Shown here one piece after another: positions 16,067 to 24,065 of a stretch of DNA of 45,844 nt (the first letter of the stretch is position 1; each line of letters starts with the position of its first letter). The DNA is from Actinomycetota bacterium. GTDB taxonomy: Bacteria; Actinomycetota; Acidimicrobiia; Acidimicrobiales; Iamiaceae. The DNA lies in assembly GCA_016185275.1 (NCBI GenBank), contig JACPNX010000028.1:1-45844 (forward strand), written 5' to 3'. The position numbers were made by a program, and so were the translations under genes. The notes beneath the pieces are model-generated. The model was not told the origin of the DNA and searched no databases. It was given only the letters and a program-made list of their open reading frames with translations.

Positions 16067-16921
16067 TCAGACCCGGCCCGGCCGGGTCAAGAAGTCGGTG
16101 ACGAGCCGCTCGAAGTCGTCCTTGCGCTCGACCTGGGCCCAGTGGCCGCAGCGGGAGAACAGGTGGAGCTCGGCGTCGGGCATGCGCCGGAAGGCGAACA
16201 GGGCGCCCTCCACCGGGAGCATCCGGTCGTCGCGGCCCCACGTGATGAGCGTCGGTTGCGTGATGGCGGCGGCCCGGGCCCACAGCGGCACCGGCTCCGG
16301 GTGCTGCATCAGGCTGAGAAAGATCTCCATGGCCGACTCGATGGCGCCGGGGGCCATGGCGTTGGCCATGCGCTCGTCGACGAGCTCGTCGGTGATGAGC
16401 CGCTTGTCGGCCACCATGCAGTCGATCCAGGCCCGCATGGCGTCGCGGCTCGGGGCGAGCATGAACTCCGAGAGGCGGCGGGCGCCCTCGCTCTGGTCGG
16501 GTCCGAGCGGGTTCACGGCCAGACCGCCCGGGCCCATGAGGACCAGCCGGTCGACCCGCTCGGGCTGCGCCAGGGCCAACTCGGCAGCCACGTAGCCGCC
16601 CATCGAGTTGCCGAGCAGGTGGGCCCGCTCGATGCCGAGCTCGTCGAGCAGCGAGCACACGGCTTCGGCCGCGACCCTCGGGTACGCCCGGTCGAGCGTG
16701 ACCCGGTCGCTGTGGCCGAAGCCCGGCAGGTCGGGCACGAGCGTGCGGAACCGCTCGGCGAGAACCGGCAGGTTGCCCTTGAAGTTCGACCAGCCGCTCA
16801 CGCCCGGACCCGAGCCGTGCAGCAGCACGAGCGCCGGCCCGTCGCCCGCCTCGTGCAGGTGCAGCCGGTAGCGACCCTCGACCGTGCGGCCGGTGGCGTC
16901 GGGCTCGAGCGTGCGGGTCAT
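16067..16921 (-). CDS. hsaD: HsaD-like meta-cleavage product hydrolase
   Basis: A 284-residue alpha/beta-hydrolase of the C-C bond hydrolase family. The nucleophile is Ser106 (LLGNSMGGY), the acid is Asp231/232 (TWGRDDRMLP) and the base is His260 (RCGHWAQVE). The oxyanion-side motif is LLHGSGPGVSGWSNF. HsaD cleaves 4,9-DSHA into the C/D-ring acid DOHNAA and 2-hydroxyhexa-2,4-dienoate. The ATG at 16921 lies inside the stop region of the upstream HNH gene (ATGA overlap). It is the first hsa gene of the leftward unit. Confidence 0.92.
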   Translation of the reverse strand: MTRTLEPDATGRTVEGRYRLHLHEAGDGPALVLLHGSGPGVSGWSNFKGNLPVLAERFRTLVPDLPGFGHSDRVTLDRAYPRVAAEAVCSLLDELGIERAHLLGNSMGGYVAAELALAQPERVDRLVLMGPGGLAVNPLGPDQSEGARRLSEFMLAPSRDAMRAWIDCMVADKRLITDELVDERMANAMAPGAIESAMEIFLSLMQHPEPVPLWARAAAITQPTLITWGRDDRMLPVEGALFAFRRMPDAELHLFSRCGHWAQVERKDDFERLVTDFLTRPGRV

Positions 16922-18345
16922 CGTCCTCCTCGCCTCCGGCCGGGTGGAGGCCTCGCGGCGACCGTACTGCCGGGCCTCTGCGGCGGCGCCGAGCCTGTTC
17001 CGCTCATCGGGCCGCGTTGAGGGCGTCTCCGCGGGTCGGTGGCGGCCTGTTCCCGGCGGCTCTTGTGGGTGTGGTGGGGGGTGCAGAGCCATTGGAGGTT
17101 GGCGAGCTTGGTTTGGCCGCCGCGTGACCATGGGTGGTGGTGGTCGATGTCGAGGGCCCAGGTGGTGTCGCAGCCGGGCTCGTTGCAGCGGTAGCCGTGT
17201 TCTTCGAGGGCGGTGCGTTGGTGGGCGGTGGGGGAGCGGCCGAGGTGGGCGACGTTGACGTCGACGCCGTGTTTGACGACGACGGCGAGGAAGGCGCCGG
17301 GCAGGTGACGGCGCAGGACCGAGAGGGGGACGGGACCGATGCCGGCGATCTCGCACCGCTCGCCCGGTCGCAGCTCGCCGCGCTCGAAGGCGGGCAGGTC
17401 GACCACGAAGATCACCTTCGACTCGGGCCGCTTCGACGCGGCTTTGGGGGCGTCGGCGACCACGGTCGCGCTCGTCGCGCTCGTCGCGCTCGTCGCGCTC
17501 GTGGCACTCGTGGCACCCGTGTCGGTCGTGGCGGGCGAGCGGGTGGGTGGTGTGGGCGCTCGGGTGCTGGCGCAGCCGGCTCGGAGGGCGGCGACGAAGC
17601 CGTCGTGGGCCATGGCGTCGGGTGTGGCTGGTTGGCCGGCGCCACGGGCCCGGCGGAACGCTTGGTCGGCCCAGGGGCGCAGGATGGCGCGGATCTCCGC
17701 GCCGACGTCGACGGTGGTGGTCAGGCGGAGCTGGAACGAGCCGTCCTCGGAGTCGACCCAGGTGCGCAGCGACCGGTTGCGGTGGATGCGGGCGTGGCGG
17801 GCGTCGGCGTCGCGGTCGACGGCGTGCTTGACCCGACGGGCCGTCTCTTGGAGTTGGCGGACGCCTTGCTCGCGGGCCTGGCGCACCAAGTGTTGTTCGG
17901 CTGTGGGGTCGGCGGCGGCGCCGTCGGCCACGGCCACTGCCTTGGGTACGGACAGCGCGCCGGCGGCGACGGCGTCGTCGACATGGGGCAGGCGGCGCAG
18001 CCGGTCGGCGGTGGCGATGGCCTCTTTGGCGGCACGGTCGGTCGTGCCCGCGGTGCGGGCCATCCACGCCGCGGCGCTGAGGAAGCCATCCTGGCGCCAC
18101 CGGCTCGACTCGGCGACCCGGCCCGCGAGGCGCACCTTGGCCCCCTCCGCCAGGCGGGCGATGGCATCGAACCGTTCCCAGCCCGCCGGTGCGTCACCCA
18201 CCGGCACCGTGAGAGGGTCCAGCTCGGCGCACACCGTCCGCAATGCCGCCTCGAGCGCAGCCAACCGGACGAGCACGCCAGTCCACGACGGGTGCTCCAC
18301 CGTATGCTCACATAAGGCGCTGGAGCCGGACATGCGTTCGATCAT
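16918..18345 (-). CDS. DUF222 / HNH endonuclease-domain protein
   Basis: A protein of about 475 residues. The helical DUF222 region covers roughly residues 20-250. The C-terminal HNH nuclease domain has Cys pairs and HNH core CNEPGCDTTWALDIDHHHPW followed by LANLQWLCTPHH. Such genes are abundant and multicopy in actinobacteria, some related to the 13E12 repeat family; their role is uncertain. An Ala-Thr-Ser repeat (SAT units, from 9-base repeats near 17468-17503) and a low-complexity tail are present. Start ATG 18345 or 18333; neither has a strong ribosome binding site. The stop overlaps the hsaD start, an odd coupling to a catabolic gene. Confidence 0.85.
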   Translation of the reverse strand: MIERMSGSSALCEHTVEHPSWTGVLVRLAALEAALRTVCAELDPLTVPVGDAPAGWERFDAIARLAEGAKVRLAGRVAESSRWRQDGFLSAAAWMARTAGTTDRAAKEAIATADRLRRLPHVDDAVAAGALSVPKAVAVADGAAADPTAEQHLVRQAREQGVRQLQETARRVKHAVDRDADARHARIHRNRSLRTWVDSEDGSFQLRLTTTVDVGAEIRAILRPWADQAFRRARGAGQPATPDAMAHDGFVAALRAGCASTRAPTPPTRSPATTDTGATSATSATSATSATSATVVADAPKAASKRPESKVIFVVDLPAFERGELRPGERCEIAGIGPVPLSVLRRHLPGAFLAVVVKHGVDVNVAHLGRSPTAHQRTALEEHGYRCNEPGCDTTWALDIDHHHPWSRGGQTKLANLQWLCTPHHTHKSRREQAATDPRRRPQRGPMSGTGSAPPQRPGSTVAARPPPGRRRGGR

Positions 18346-18443
18346 AGAGAACCCGTGCCACGGGTGCAACCGCATTCGGCAGAATTCTGGGGCTCCTCGC
18401 GGCGCGTCGGCCCCGACCCGGTCGACGCGATCCGCAGTCGGGT

Positions 18444-19541
18444 TCAGGCGACCGGCAACTTCCGCGCCAGTCGATCCGCCACCCCGGCGATCTGGGTCGC
18501 CGACAGCGCCGCTCCCTGGCGCAGGTCGGCCTCGAGGCGGACGGGCCACGTGACGACGACACTGTCGACGGTGAACGGCTTGGCGAACAGCGACCAGTCG
18601 CCCTCGACGAAGCAGATGACCGGTTGCACCGGGACGGTGGCCGGCTCGGGCAGGTCCTGCAGCGCTCGATGTACCGCGGCCACCTGCTTGGCCATGCCCT
18701 GCACGAGCGAGGTCTTGTCGCGACCGCCGACGAACAGCTTCGTCGCCGGTCGGAACAGCGACCCGACGGACCGGCGCTCGATCCGTCCCGAATGCCGCTT
18801 GGCATCGATCACGAAGACGCCGCCAGGGCCGACCACGATGTGGTCGATGTTCGCCCGGGAACCCGGGATGCGGCGGTCGTGCAGTACGCCGAGACCGGCG
18901 GTCGCCAGCCCGTCGAGGCGCCGACCGAGCTTGCGCTCGCCCTGTGCCCCTTGCTGCCACACCTGCGTGGAGCGTGGATCGTCGGACAGCGCCAGCATGA
19001 TCCCGCCCAGCTTGGGGTGCTTGGCTCGCACGGTCGCTTCGCGCTTGGCGGCCCGGCGATCATGCTCACGTTGCGCCGAGCGGCCGGCCTGCCCCGGATC
19101 GGGCGCGGACGTGGTTGCCGGCTCGGCGGCGGCGGTCGCAGCAGGCGGCCCGGTCGCCGCCGCGATGACCGGGACGTGCGGACTCGGAGCGGGGAAAGGC
19201 GCGCCTGTCGCCCCTGTCGCCGGTACCGCCGGGGGCGGCGCGAACTGGTGGCAGGGCAGGCAGATGACCGACCGGGGGCCCGGGTCCCACCACGCCCGGG
19301 TGCCGGCGGCGAGATCGACGGCACAGACCGAGCAGCGGTCCGGCGGGCGCAGCGTGAGGGCGCGAGCAGCAGCCACCAGAGACCTGTCGGCACCCGGAGG
19401 TCTGGCATGGAGGGCGTTTGGTGCGCGCCCTGGCGAAGGCCCCGGTCTGGGATCGCGTTCCGCGGCGGTGGGTGTGGCGCCGCGTCGTGGCGGGTCCAGG
19501 GAGCCACCTTGGGCCCTTGACTTCTCGGGGGGCGTCATCAT
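18444..19541 (-). CDS. NERD-domain protein with Cys-pair (zinc-ribbon-like) N-terminus
   Basis: A protein of up to 365 residues. The C-terminal half is a NERD (nuclease-related) domain: QGERKLGRRLD, then ANIDHIVVGPGGVFVIDAKRHSG with the PD-(D/E)XK-type Asp and Asp-x-Lys residues. Before it is a Pro/Ala-rich linker and a basic helix (REHDRRAAKREATVRAK). Near residues 70-100 two Cys pairs (CSVC and CLPC) suggest a small zinc ribbon. NERD proteins are thought to process nucleic acids. The true start could lie downstream of 19541, because the first 60 residues are low complexity. It diverges from the RHS fragment. Confidence 0.75.
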   Translation of the reverse strand: MMTPPEKSRAQGGSLDPPRRGATPTAAERDPRPGPSPGRAPNALHARPPGADRSLVAAARALTLRPPDRCSVCAVDLAAGTRAWWDPGPRSVICLPCHQFAPPPAVPATGATGAPFPAPSPHVPVIAAATGPPAATAAAEPATTSAPDPGQAGRSAQREHDRRAAKREATVRAKHPKLGGIMLALSDDPRSTQVWQQGAQGERKLGRRLDGLATAGLGVLHDRRIPGSRANIDHIVVGPGGVFVIDAKRHSGRIERRSVGSLFRPATKLFVGGRDKTSLVQGMAKQVAAVHRALQDLPEPATVPVQPVICFVEGDWSLFAKPFTVDSVVVTWPVRLEADLRQGAALSATQIAGVADRLARKLPVA

Positions 19542-19624
19542 GCCGGCTCTTCGTCGGGCGAGTTGGGTGAGGGTTCGGTGCGGGCTCGGTTGTTCGTGGT
19601 TGCGGTCGCGGGCGTGGTGGGTTC

Positions 19625-21115
19625 GTGGCGGCCGACGGCACGGTGCTGGGCCTGTACGGCAACGGCACCGCGTTCGACTCGGCCCGCCGCCGGGCCGAGG
19701 CGGTGGTGGTCACGCGTCTGGTGGGCCAGTCCGGTGACGTGGCCACCGCCGGCTACGAATCGGCGGGCCGGTTGAGCTCGACGTCGTATCCGTCGGGGGC
19801 GGGCAATGGTGGCAACGCCACGTCGGGTGCGTTCGCGTACGATGCGTCGAGTGGGCAGCCGTCGTCGATCACGTGGTCGGGTCCGGGGGGCACGTTGACC
19901 ACTGATGTTGTGGCCCGCAACCTGGGCGGCGACATCGTCGACGAGACCGTGGACGGCACCGACCCGACGCCGGGCGGGCCGAGCTCCGTCTACGACGCGG
20001 CCGGCCGACTCATCTCGGCGGTGCTGGCGGAACGGGACCCGGCCACCGGGGTCCCGACGGGGGCGACGCGCACCCTGGGCTACCAGTACGCGCCCTCGGG
20101 TGGGTGCGGGTCGGCGCCGAACGCGGGGGCGAACACGAACCGCACCGGGCTGACCGTGAATGGGGCCACCGCGGCCGCCTACTGCTATGACAACGCGGAT
20201 CGGCTCACGTCGACCACCGCGGTCGGCTACACCGGGCCGATCAGCTACGACGCCCATGGCAACACGGTGACCGTGGCGGGTGAGGCCCGGGTGTACGACT
20301 CGGCGGACCGGCACATCTCGACCGTCAAGGGATCGTCGACGGTGGCCTATGTGCGGGATGCGACGGATCGGATCGTGCAACGCTCCGCGAACGGGGCGGT
20401 GACGGCCCGCTACGTGTACTCCGGTGACGGTGACGTGGCGGATGCGGTGGTCGACGCCAACGGCAACATCGTCGAGTCCTACCTGGGCTTGCCGGGCGGG
20501 GTCACCCTCACCGCCCGGCCCGCAGGCTCGCAGTGGGCGTACCCGAACCTGCGCGGTGACACCGCCGCCGTGGCTGACGCCGCTGGTGCCAAGCAGGGCC
20601 CGACGGGCACGTTCGATCCGTTCGGCCAGCCGGTCACCACGGCGGCCGACCTGACCACAGGCGGACTGGGCTACGGGTTCTTGGGGTCCAAGCAGCGTCC
20701 CACCGAGACGAACCCGAACCTGGTCGGCACCGTCGAGATGGGCGCCCGCCAATACGACCCCACCCTCGGCCGGTTCCTGCAAACCGACTCCGTCGACGGC
20801 GGCTTGGACACCAACGACTACGCCTACGTCCGCGACCCCATCAACCAGTTCGACCTCAATGGCCAAGGCTGGTGCACACTCGGCCACAACCCCAAACACG
20901 GCCGCCGACACGGCGGCTGCCGAGGTGGGCGTGTCGCGCGAGCGGCCGGGCATGTGGTGCGCGGCGCCCGCAACACCGCACGCTCCGGTTGTTGGTTTGG
21001 TCGTCGACATGGACGGCGCTCGTGCAAAGGCGCCCATGGCTTCGAAACTCTCAACGCGTGGGGACTTACCGTTGTGTTTAGCGCGGCTTTCGGTGGCGCC
21101 TGCAACGCCGCCTAG
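19625..21115 (+). CDS. RHS-repeat protein C-terminal part, 5'-truncated
   Basis: A 496-residue open frame with several RHS/YD repeats (YDAAGRLISA, YCYDNADRLTS, ISYDAHGNTVT, YVYSGDGDVADAV). The RHS-associated core follows (GTFDPFGQPV, then GARQYDPTLGRFLQTDSVDGG and YAYVRDPINQFD). A unique tip of about 80 residues comes after NGQGW. Full RHS proteins are usually over 1,000 residues with an export signal. Here the frame begins within the repeats, so it is probably a displaced tip cassette or a remnant. The tip is basic and Cys-rich (CTLGHNPKH, GCWFGRRHG, SCKGAHG), which fits a polymorphic toxin of unknown type. The GTG at 19625 is arbitrary. Confidence 0.75.
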   Translation: MAADGTVLGLYGNGTAFDSARRRAEAVVVTRLVGQSGDVATAGYESAGRLSSTSYPSGAGNGGNATSGAFAYDASSGQPSSITWSGPGGTLTTDVVARNLGGDIVDETVDGTDPTPGGPSSVYDAAGRLISAVLAERDPATGVPTGATRTLGYQYAPSGGCGSAPNAGANTNRTGLTVNGATAAAYCYDNADRLTSTTAVGYTGPISYDAHGNTVTVAGEARVYDSADRHISTVKGSSTVAYVRDATDRIVQRSANGAVTARYVYSGDGDVADAVVDANGNIVESYLGLPGGVTLTARPAGSQWAYPNLRGDTAAVADAAGAKQGPTGTFDPFGQPVTTAADLTTGGLGYGFLGSKQRPTETNPNLVGTVEMGARQYDPTLGRFLQTDSVDGGLDTNDYAYVRDPINQFDLNGQGWCTLGHNPKHGRRHGGCRGGRVARAAGHVVRGARNTARSGCWFGRRHGRRSCKGAHGFETLNAWGLTVVFSAAFGGACNAA

Positions 21116-21242
21116 ATGCAGAGAGTTTTGGTTTGGGCGCTCTAGCGTGCGCTTTCCTCACGAGCGGTGTAGCCGCGAGCGTCAACCGTGTTGTGAGGTA
21201 TCCCTTCCATCGAAACAGTCGTTGCGGCTATTTGAGGCTCTG

Positions 21243-21521
21243 GTGTCGATAAGAGCCCGTGCGCGTCGGACTCACGTTACTCGCTATGTAGTAGGAATGA
21301 TATTGCTATTTATTGCCGGCGCCGCAATCATTGGCTGGAGCCGCATGCTGCGTATCGAGGGGCAGATCTTGGCGTGGTCTGCGATAGGTTCACTGACCGG
21401 CCGGTGGTTGCGGCGAGCTCACCCCGAGTGGAACGGCTGGCTGCGAAAGGTGCTTCACCGGGCTGGATCTGCGCGGGCGGTCCGCCGAGGCCAATCGCAG
21501 CCGGGCGCCAAGGAGTTATAA
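21243..21521 (+). CDS. Small membrane protein, possible RHS-tip immunity protein
   Basis: A 92-residue frame starting at GTG 21243, 5 bases after GAGG and about 125 bases downstream of the RHS stop. It has a basic N-terminus, one clear transmembrane helix (YVVGMILLFIAGAAIIGW), then a second weakly hydrophobic stretch and a basic tail. GC drops sharply here compared with flanking DNA, as is common for toxin-tip/immunity pairs. No family was recognised. Position directly after the RHS tip is the reason for the immunity suggestion. It could be an unrelated small membrane protein. Confidence 0.4.
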   Translation: MSIRARARRTHVTRYVVGMILLFIAGAAIIGWSRMLRIEGQILAWSAIGSLTGRWLRRAHPEWNGWLRKVLHRAGSARAVRRGQSQPGAKEL

Positions 21522-21655
21522 GCGTCGCAACTTGCGGCAAACGCGATAAGGGTTCGGTCAGAACGATCGGTAGTGAGGCGAAGTGTTGACATCGGCCTCA
21601 AGCCACGAGACTCAAATCCAGGCCGAATCGGGCAGTCGGGGGACCGGGATTCATT

Positions 21656-21790
21656 GACGAGACGAACTACCTGCGCGTCCACCTCGCCCACATCCGTCGC
21701 AAGCTCGAACCCGAGCAGGGACGGCCTCGGTGCTTCAATTACCGAACCCAAGATGGGCTACCGGGTCCACGTGCCTGCCACCGACGCGTG
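21656..21790 (+). pseudogene. Remnant of a KdpE-like response regulator
   Basis: Translation shows DETNYLRVHLAHIRRKLEPE, the recognition helix and wing region of KdpE-type OmpR/PhoB response regulators. After a single-base frame change near 21730 it continues as ITEPKMGYRVHVPA, the expected C-terminal end. The receiver domain and most of the DNA-binding domain are absent. It is therefore a 3'-end fragment with a frameshift, next to the VOC gene. No kdpFABC or kdpD genes are nearby. Confidence 0.7.
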
Positions 21791-21808
21791 GCGACGTCGA
21801 CCAAGAGG

Positions 21809-22219
21809 TCAGGTTGCGGTCGCCTCAGTGTTCACCATCCAGGCGACGTCCCACCGATCGGTGCACGTGCCGAACATCGGTGAGAAGAACGTCTCCTGGA
21901 GCGGGCCGGTGACCTCGCCGCCCTCACTGAGCGCCTCGAACACCCGCGTCGCCTCGCCGGCGTCCTTGGCGGTGTAGCTCACGGAGACACCCTTCGTTCC
22001 TCCACCGTCACCGGTCGGATCGTCGGACGCCATGAGCATGCTGCCGTCGGCGAGGGTGAGCGCGGCGTGGATGACCATGTCCGGCTCGGCGCCGGGCATG
22101 CCCCCTCCGGACGCTTCGGCGTTCGTCATGACGAACAACTCGCCGCCGAAGATCTGGCTGTACCGGGTGAACGCGTCTTTGCAGGTACCGCTGAAGAACA
22201 GGTAGGCGTGGAAGCTCAT
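21809..22219 (-). CDS. VOC-family protein, PhnB/glyoxalase-like
   Basis: A 136-residue single vicinal-oxygen-chelate unit of the PhnB-like group. It begins with FHAYLFFSGTCKDAFTRYSQIFGGEL, continues through VIHAALTLADGSMLMASDD, and ends with FSPMFGTCTDRWDVAWMVNTE (DRWDVAW is characteristic). These proteins are often annotated as 3-demethylubiquinone-9 3-methyltransferase-like; the true reaction is unknown. The ATG at 22219 follows GGAGAG. It appears intact, unlike its neighbours on both sides. Confidence 0.82.
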   Translation of the reverse strand: MSFHAYLFFSGTCKDAFTRYSQIFGGELFVMTNAEASGGGMPGAEPDMVIHAALTLADGSMLMASDDPTGDGGGTKGVSVSYTAKDAGEATRVFEALSEGGEVTGPLQETFFSPMFGTCTDRWDVAWMVNTEATAT

Positions 22220-22350
22220 CGGTCTCTCCTTCGGGTCGGGACAGTCGAGAGTGTCGACGCTGCGCGGCGCGCAGATTCATCGCGACACGGGATCGCACTC
22301 CATTGGGCCACCGTTGGCTGAGTGCTGACGGTGCTAGCGCCATCCCCACC

Positions 22351-22697
22351 ATGCTCTGGCGCATCGACCCGGCCGCGCGAGCGCCGCTCCACGAGCAGAT
22401 CGCCCGGTTGCGTGCGGCGAGCCGTCGCCGACGGTGACCTCGCGGTCGGCGACCGGCTGCCGCCCGCCGCCGGGCTCGCCGATGCGCTGGACGTCGATCG
22501 CAACACCGTGCCCGCCGCCTACCGGCGCCTGCGCGATGTCGGCGTGCTCGAGTTCCGCCGCGGCCGCGGTGCGCACGTCGCGTCGGCCGCCAAGCCCCGG
22601 GCGTCCGTCGAACAGGCCGTCCGAGACCTCGTCGAGCTCGCCCGCAACCAGGGGTCCCACGCGCTGACCTGGTCAAGATCATCGACGAGCTGTCATG
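22351..22697 (+). pseudogene. GntR-family (YtrA-type) regulator, frameshifted
   Basis: It starts as MLWRIDPAARAPLHEQIAR, the usual YtrA-group N-terminus. A frame change near 22410 leads to VRRAVADGDLAVGDRLPP, NTVPAAYRRLRDVGVLEFRRGRG and VEQAVRDLVELARNQG, the GntR winged helix and dimer helix. A second frame change near 22660 gives ADLVKIIDEL and a stop overlapping the next gene (ATGA). Read across frames it is a complete regulator of about 115 residues. Either it is a pseudogene or the sequence has base errors here. Confidence 0.75.
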
Positions 22698-23280
22698 ACC
22701 GGGATGATCGGGCCGCTGGGCGTGTCGCTCGTTCCGGAACCGACGCTGATCTACGGCAGGCGGATCACGAACTGGCCACTGACGCCGCCGGCGTCGCCGC
22801 CTTCGTCGTCCTGGTGGTGCTCGGCCGCCCCTGGGACGGGCCGTCGCCGGGGATGATCGGGCCGCTCGGCGTGTCGCTCGTTCTGTTCGCCCTGTGCGCG
22901 GTGATGTCAACCGGCCTTCGGGTGACCACCGGCCCGCGCGGTGTCCAGGTGCGCTGGGGTGCCTTCGGATGGCCCAGGTTCGACTACCCGCCGGAGTGGA
23001 TCGCCGAGGTCGACATCGTCACCGTGTCGCCGTGGACCACCTGGGAGTACGGGATCTTGTGGACCCCACGCGGAGGTTGGTCGTTCGTGATGCGGTCGGG
23101 GCCGGCGCTGCGCCTGACGCTCACCAACGGCCGGCACGTCACCTTCGGCGTCGTCGATCCGCAGGCTGTGCTGACCGCGCTCGGCATGGATCGGGCCGGC
23201 GTGCGGCCGAGGCGAGGCGGGGCGGGGCGCTCTATCGGCACATCGCCGAACTCGACGCGGCCTCGCGCTCGGCGTTCTGA
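22695..23280 (+). pseudogene. Membrane protein downstream of GntR, frameshifted
   Basis: It begins at the ATG overlapping the gntR stop. It needs at least two frame changes to be read through: one near 22770 before VAAFVVLVVLGRPW, one near 23225 before ALYRHIAELDAASRSAF and the stop at 23280. Two membrane segments are visible (AAFVVLVVLG and PLGVSLVLFALCAVM). A PH-like beta domain follows (GLRVTTGPRGVQVRWGAFG through LRLTLTNGRHVTFGV). YtrA-type regulators are often paired with such membrane proteins. A 34-base direct repeat lies inside it. Confidence 0.65.
22701..22883. repeat. 34-bp direct repeat inside the broken membrane gene
   Basis: The sequence at 22701-22734 (beginning GGGATGATCGGGCCGCT) recurs at 22850-22883 with one mismatch. 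The second copy is in the coding frame (MIGPLGVSLV); the first forms the apparent start of the gene. This looks like a local duplication that altered the 5' end. Confidence 0.85.
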
Positions 23281-23539
23281 CCGAGCATCGGAAGGTGCTT
23301 CATCGACGAGCGAAGGCCGGCGGCTCGTGGGCATACCCAGGCGTTCCCGTTCCCAGGACTCCTACATGCATCGTGACTGCATGTCAGAAGGGTCATGCGA
23401 GAGGGCACAGTGCCCGCACCGGGGGCGCGATCGCCGCCCGCTGGTGGGCTTGGTTCCACCGCAGCACGCCGCAGGTCGTCGGCGTCTCAGCCGCGAGCAG
23501 GCGTCGCCGCGTCGAGAGATCCACGCCCGCCTGGTCGAG

Positions 23540-24011
23540 GTCAACCCGACGGTTCGAAGGAGCTGCGTGTCGCGGGTGGCTGGCGCTTCGATCTCCGCCA
23601 CGATGCGGCTGCGGACTTGGTCGGTGGTCGGCAGGCGCTCTGCGACCGCCTCGGCCAGAAGGGCACGGTGGCGGGTGAATGCGAGCAGAAGGTGTTCGGT
23701 GCCGAGGGTAGTTGTGGCCGAGCGCGCGGGCCTCGACGATCGCGGTGTCGATGATCATGATCGTGTGCTCGTCGCAGCGGCCGAACACGCCTACTTCCTG
23801 CGGCCTCGGCGGACGTGGTGGTGTGCACTGACTGCCGGGTGATGCCGAGGCGGTCGGCGATCGCCTGCCACGACCAGCCGAGCCGTCGGGCGTTGTCGAC
23901 GTGCAGCTCCTCGAGCTCCTCGACGAGATCGCGGAGCGCGGCGACGGCGGCCAGGCCCACGGCGGGGTCTCGGCTGTCGACGCCGTCGTTGAGCTTCGCG
24001 AGCTCGCGCAC
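23540..24011 (-). pseudogene. HTH plus Clp-N-like domain regulator, frameshifted
   Basis: The GTG at 24011 opens MRELAKLNDGVDSRDPAVGL, then a helix (LRDLVEELEELHVDNARRLG) and a helix-turn-helix (WSWQAIADRLGITRQSVH). After a frame change near 23815, VGVFGRCDEHTIMIIDTAIVEARALGHNY appears. A further frame change gives a Clp N-domain-like stretch. Intact homologues join an HTH to a ClpC-type N-domain. At least two or three frame changes are needed, so it is either decayed or affected by base errors. The 3' end is uncertain. Confidence 0.6.
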
Positions 24012-24014
24012 GGC

Positions 24015-24059
24015 GTCAGCCCATGCTGACGCCCCCGGTCCGCGTCAGCCATGGCTGAC
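24015..24059. promoter_or_regulatory. Two palindromic operator-like sites
   Basis: Site 1 at 24015-24030 is GTCAGC-CCAT-GCTGAC. Site 2 at 24044-24059 is the perfect palindrome GTCAGCCATGGCTGAC. Both share GTCAGC-N4-GCTGAC and are centred 29 bases apart. They sit immediately upstream of the HTH/Clp-N gene start at 24011, where a repressor would block transcription. The HTH protein itself is the obvious candidate ligand. Confidence 0.6.
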
Positions 24060-24065
24060 AGCTGG

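Noticed and set aside
16067..18100. HNH and hsaD as one fused protein
   Set aside because: Each has its own frame with a stop/start overlap at 16918-16921; the apparent long frame upstream of hsaD is an antisense-like Arg/Pro-rich shadow.
19563..19775. Signal-peptide-like frame upstream of the RHS fragment as its true start
   Set aside because: The hydrophobic stretch is in a different frame from the RHS repeats and would need an unsupported frameshift.
21590..21650. tRNA-like T-arm (ACTCAAATCCAGG)
   Set aside because: No acceptor stem, anticodon arm or cloverleaf could be built around it.
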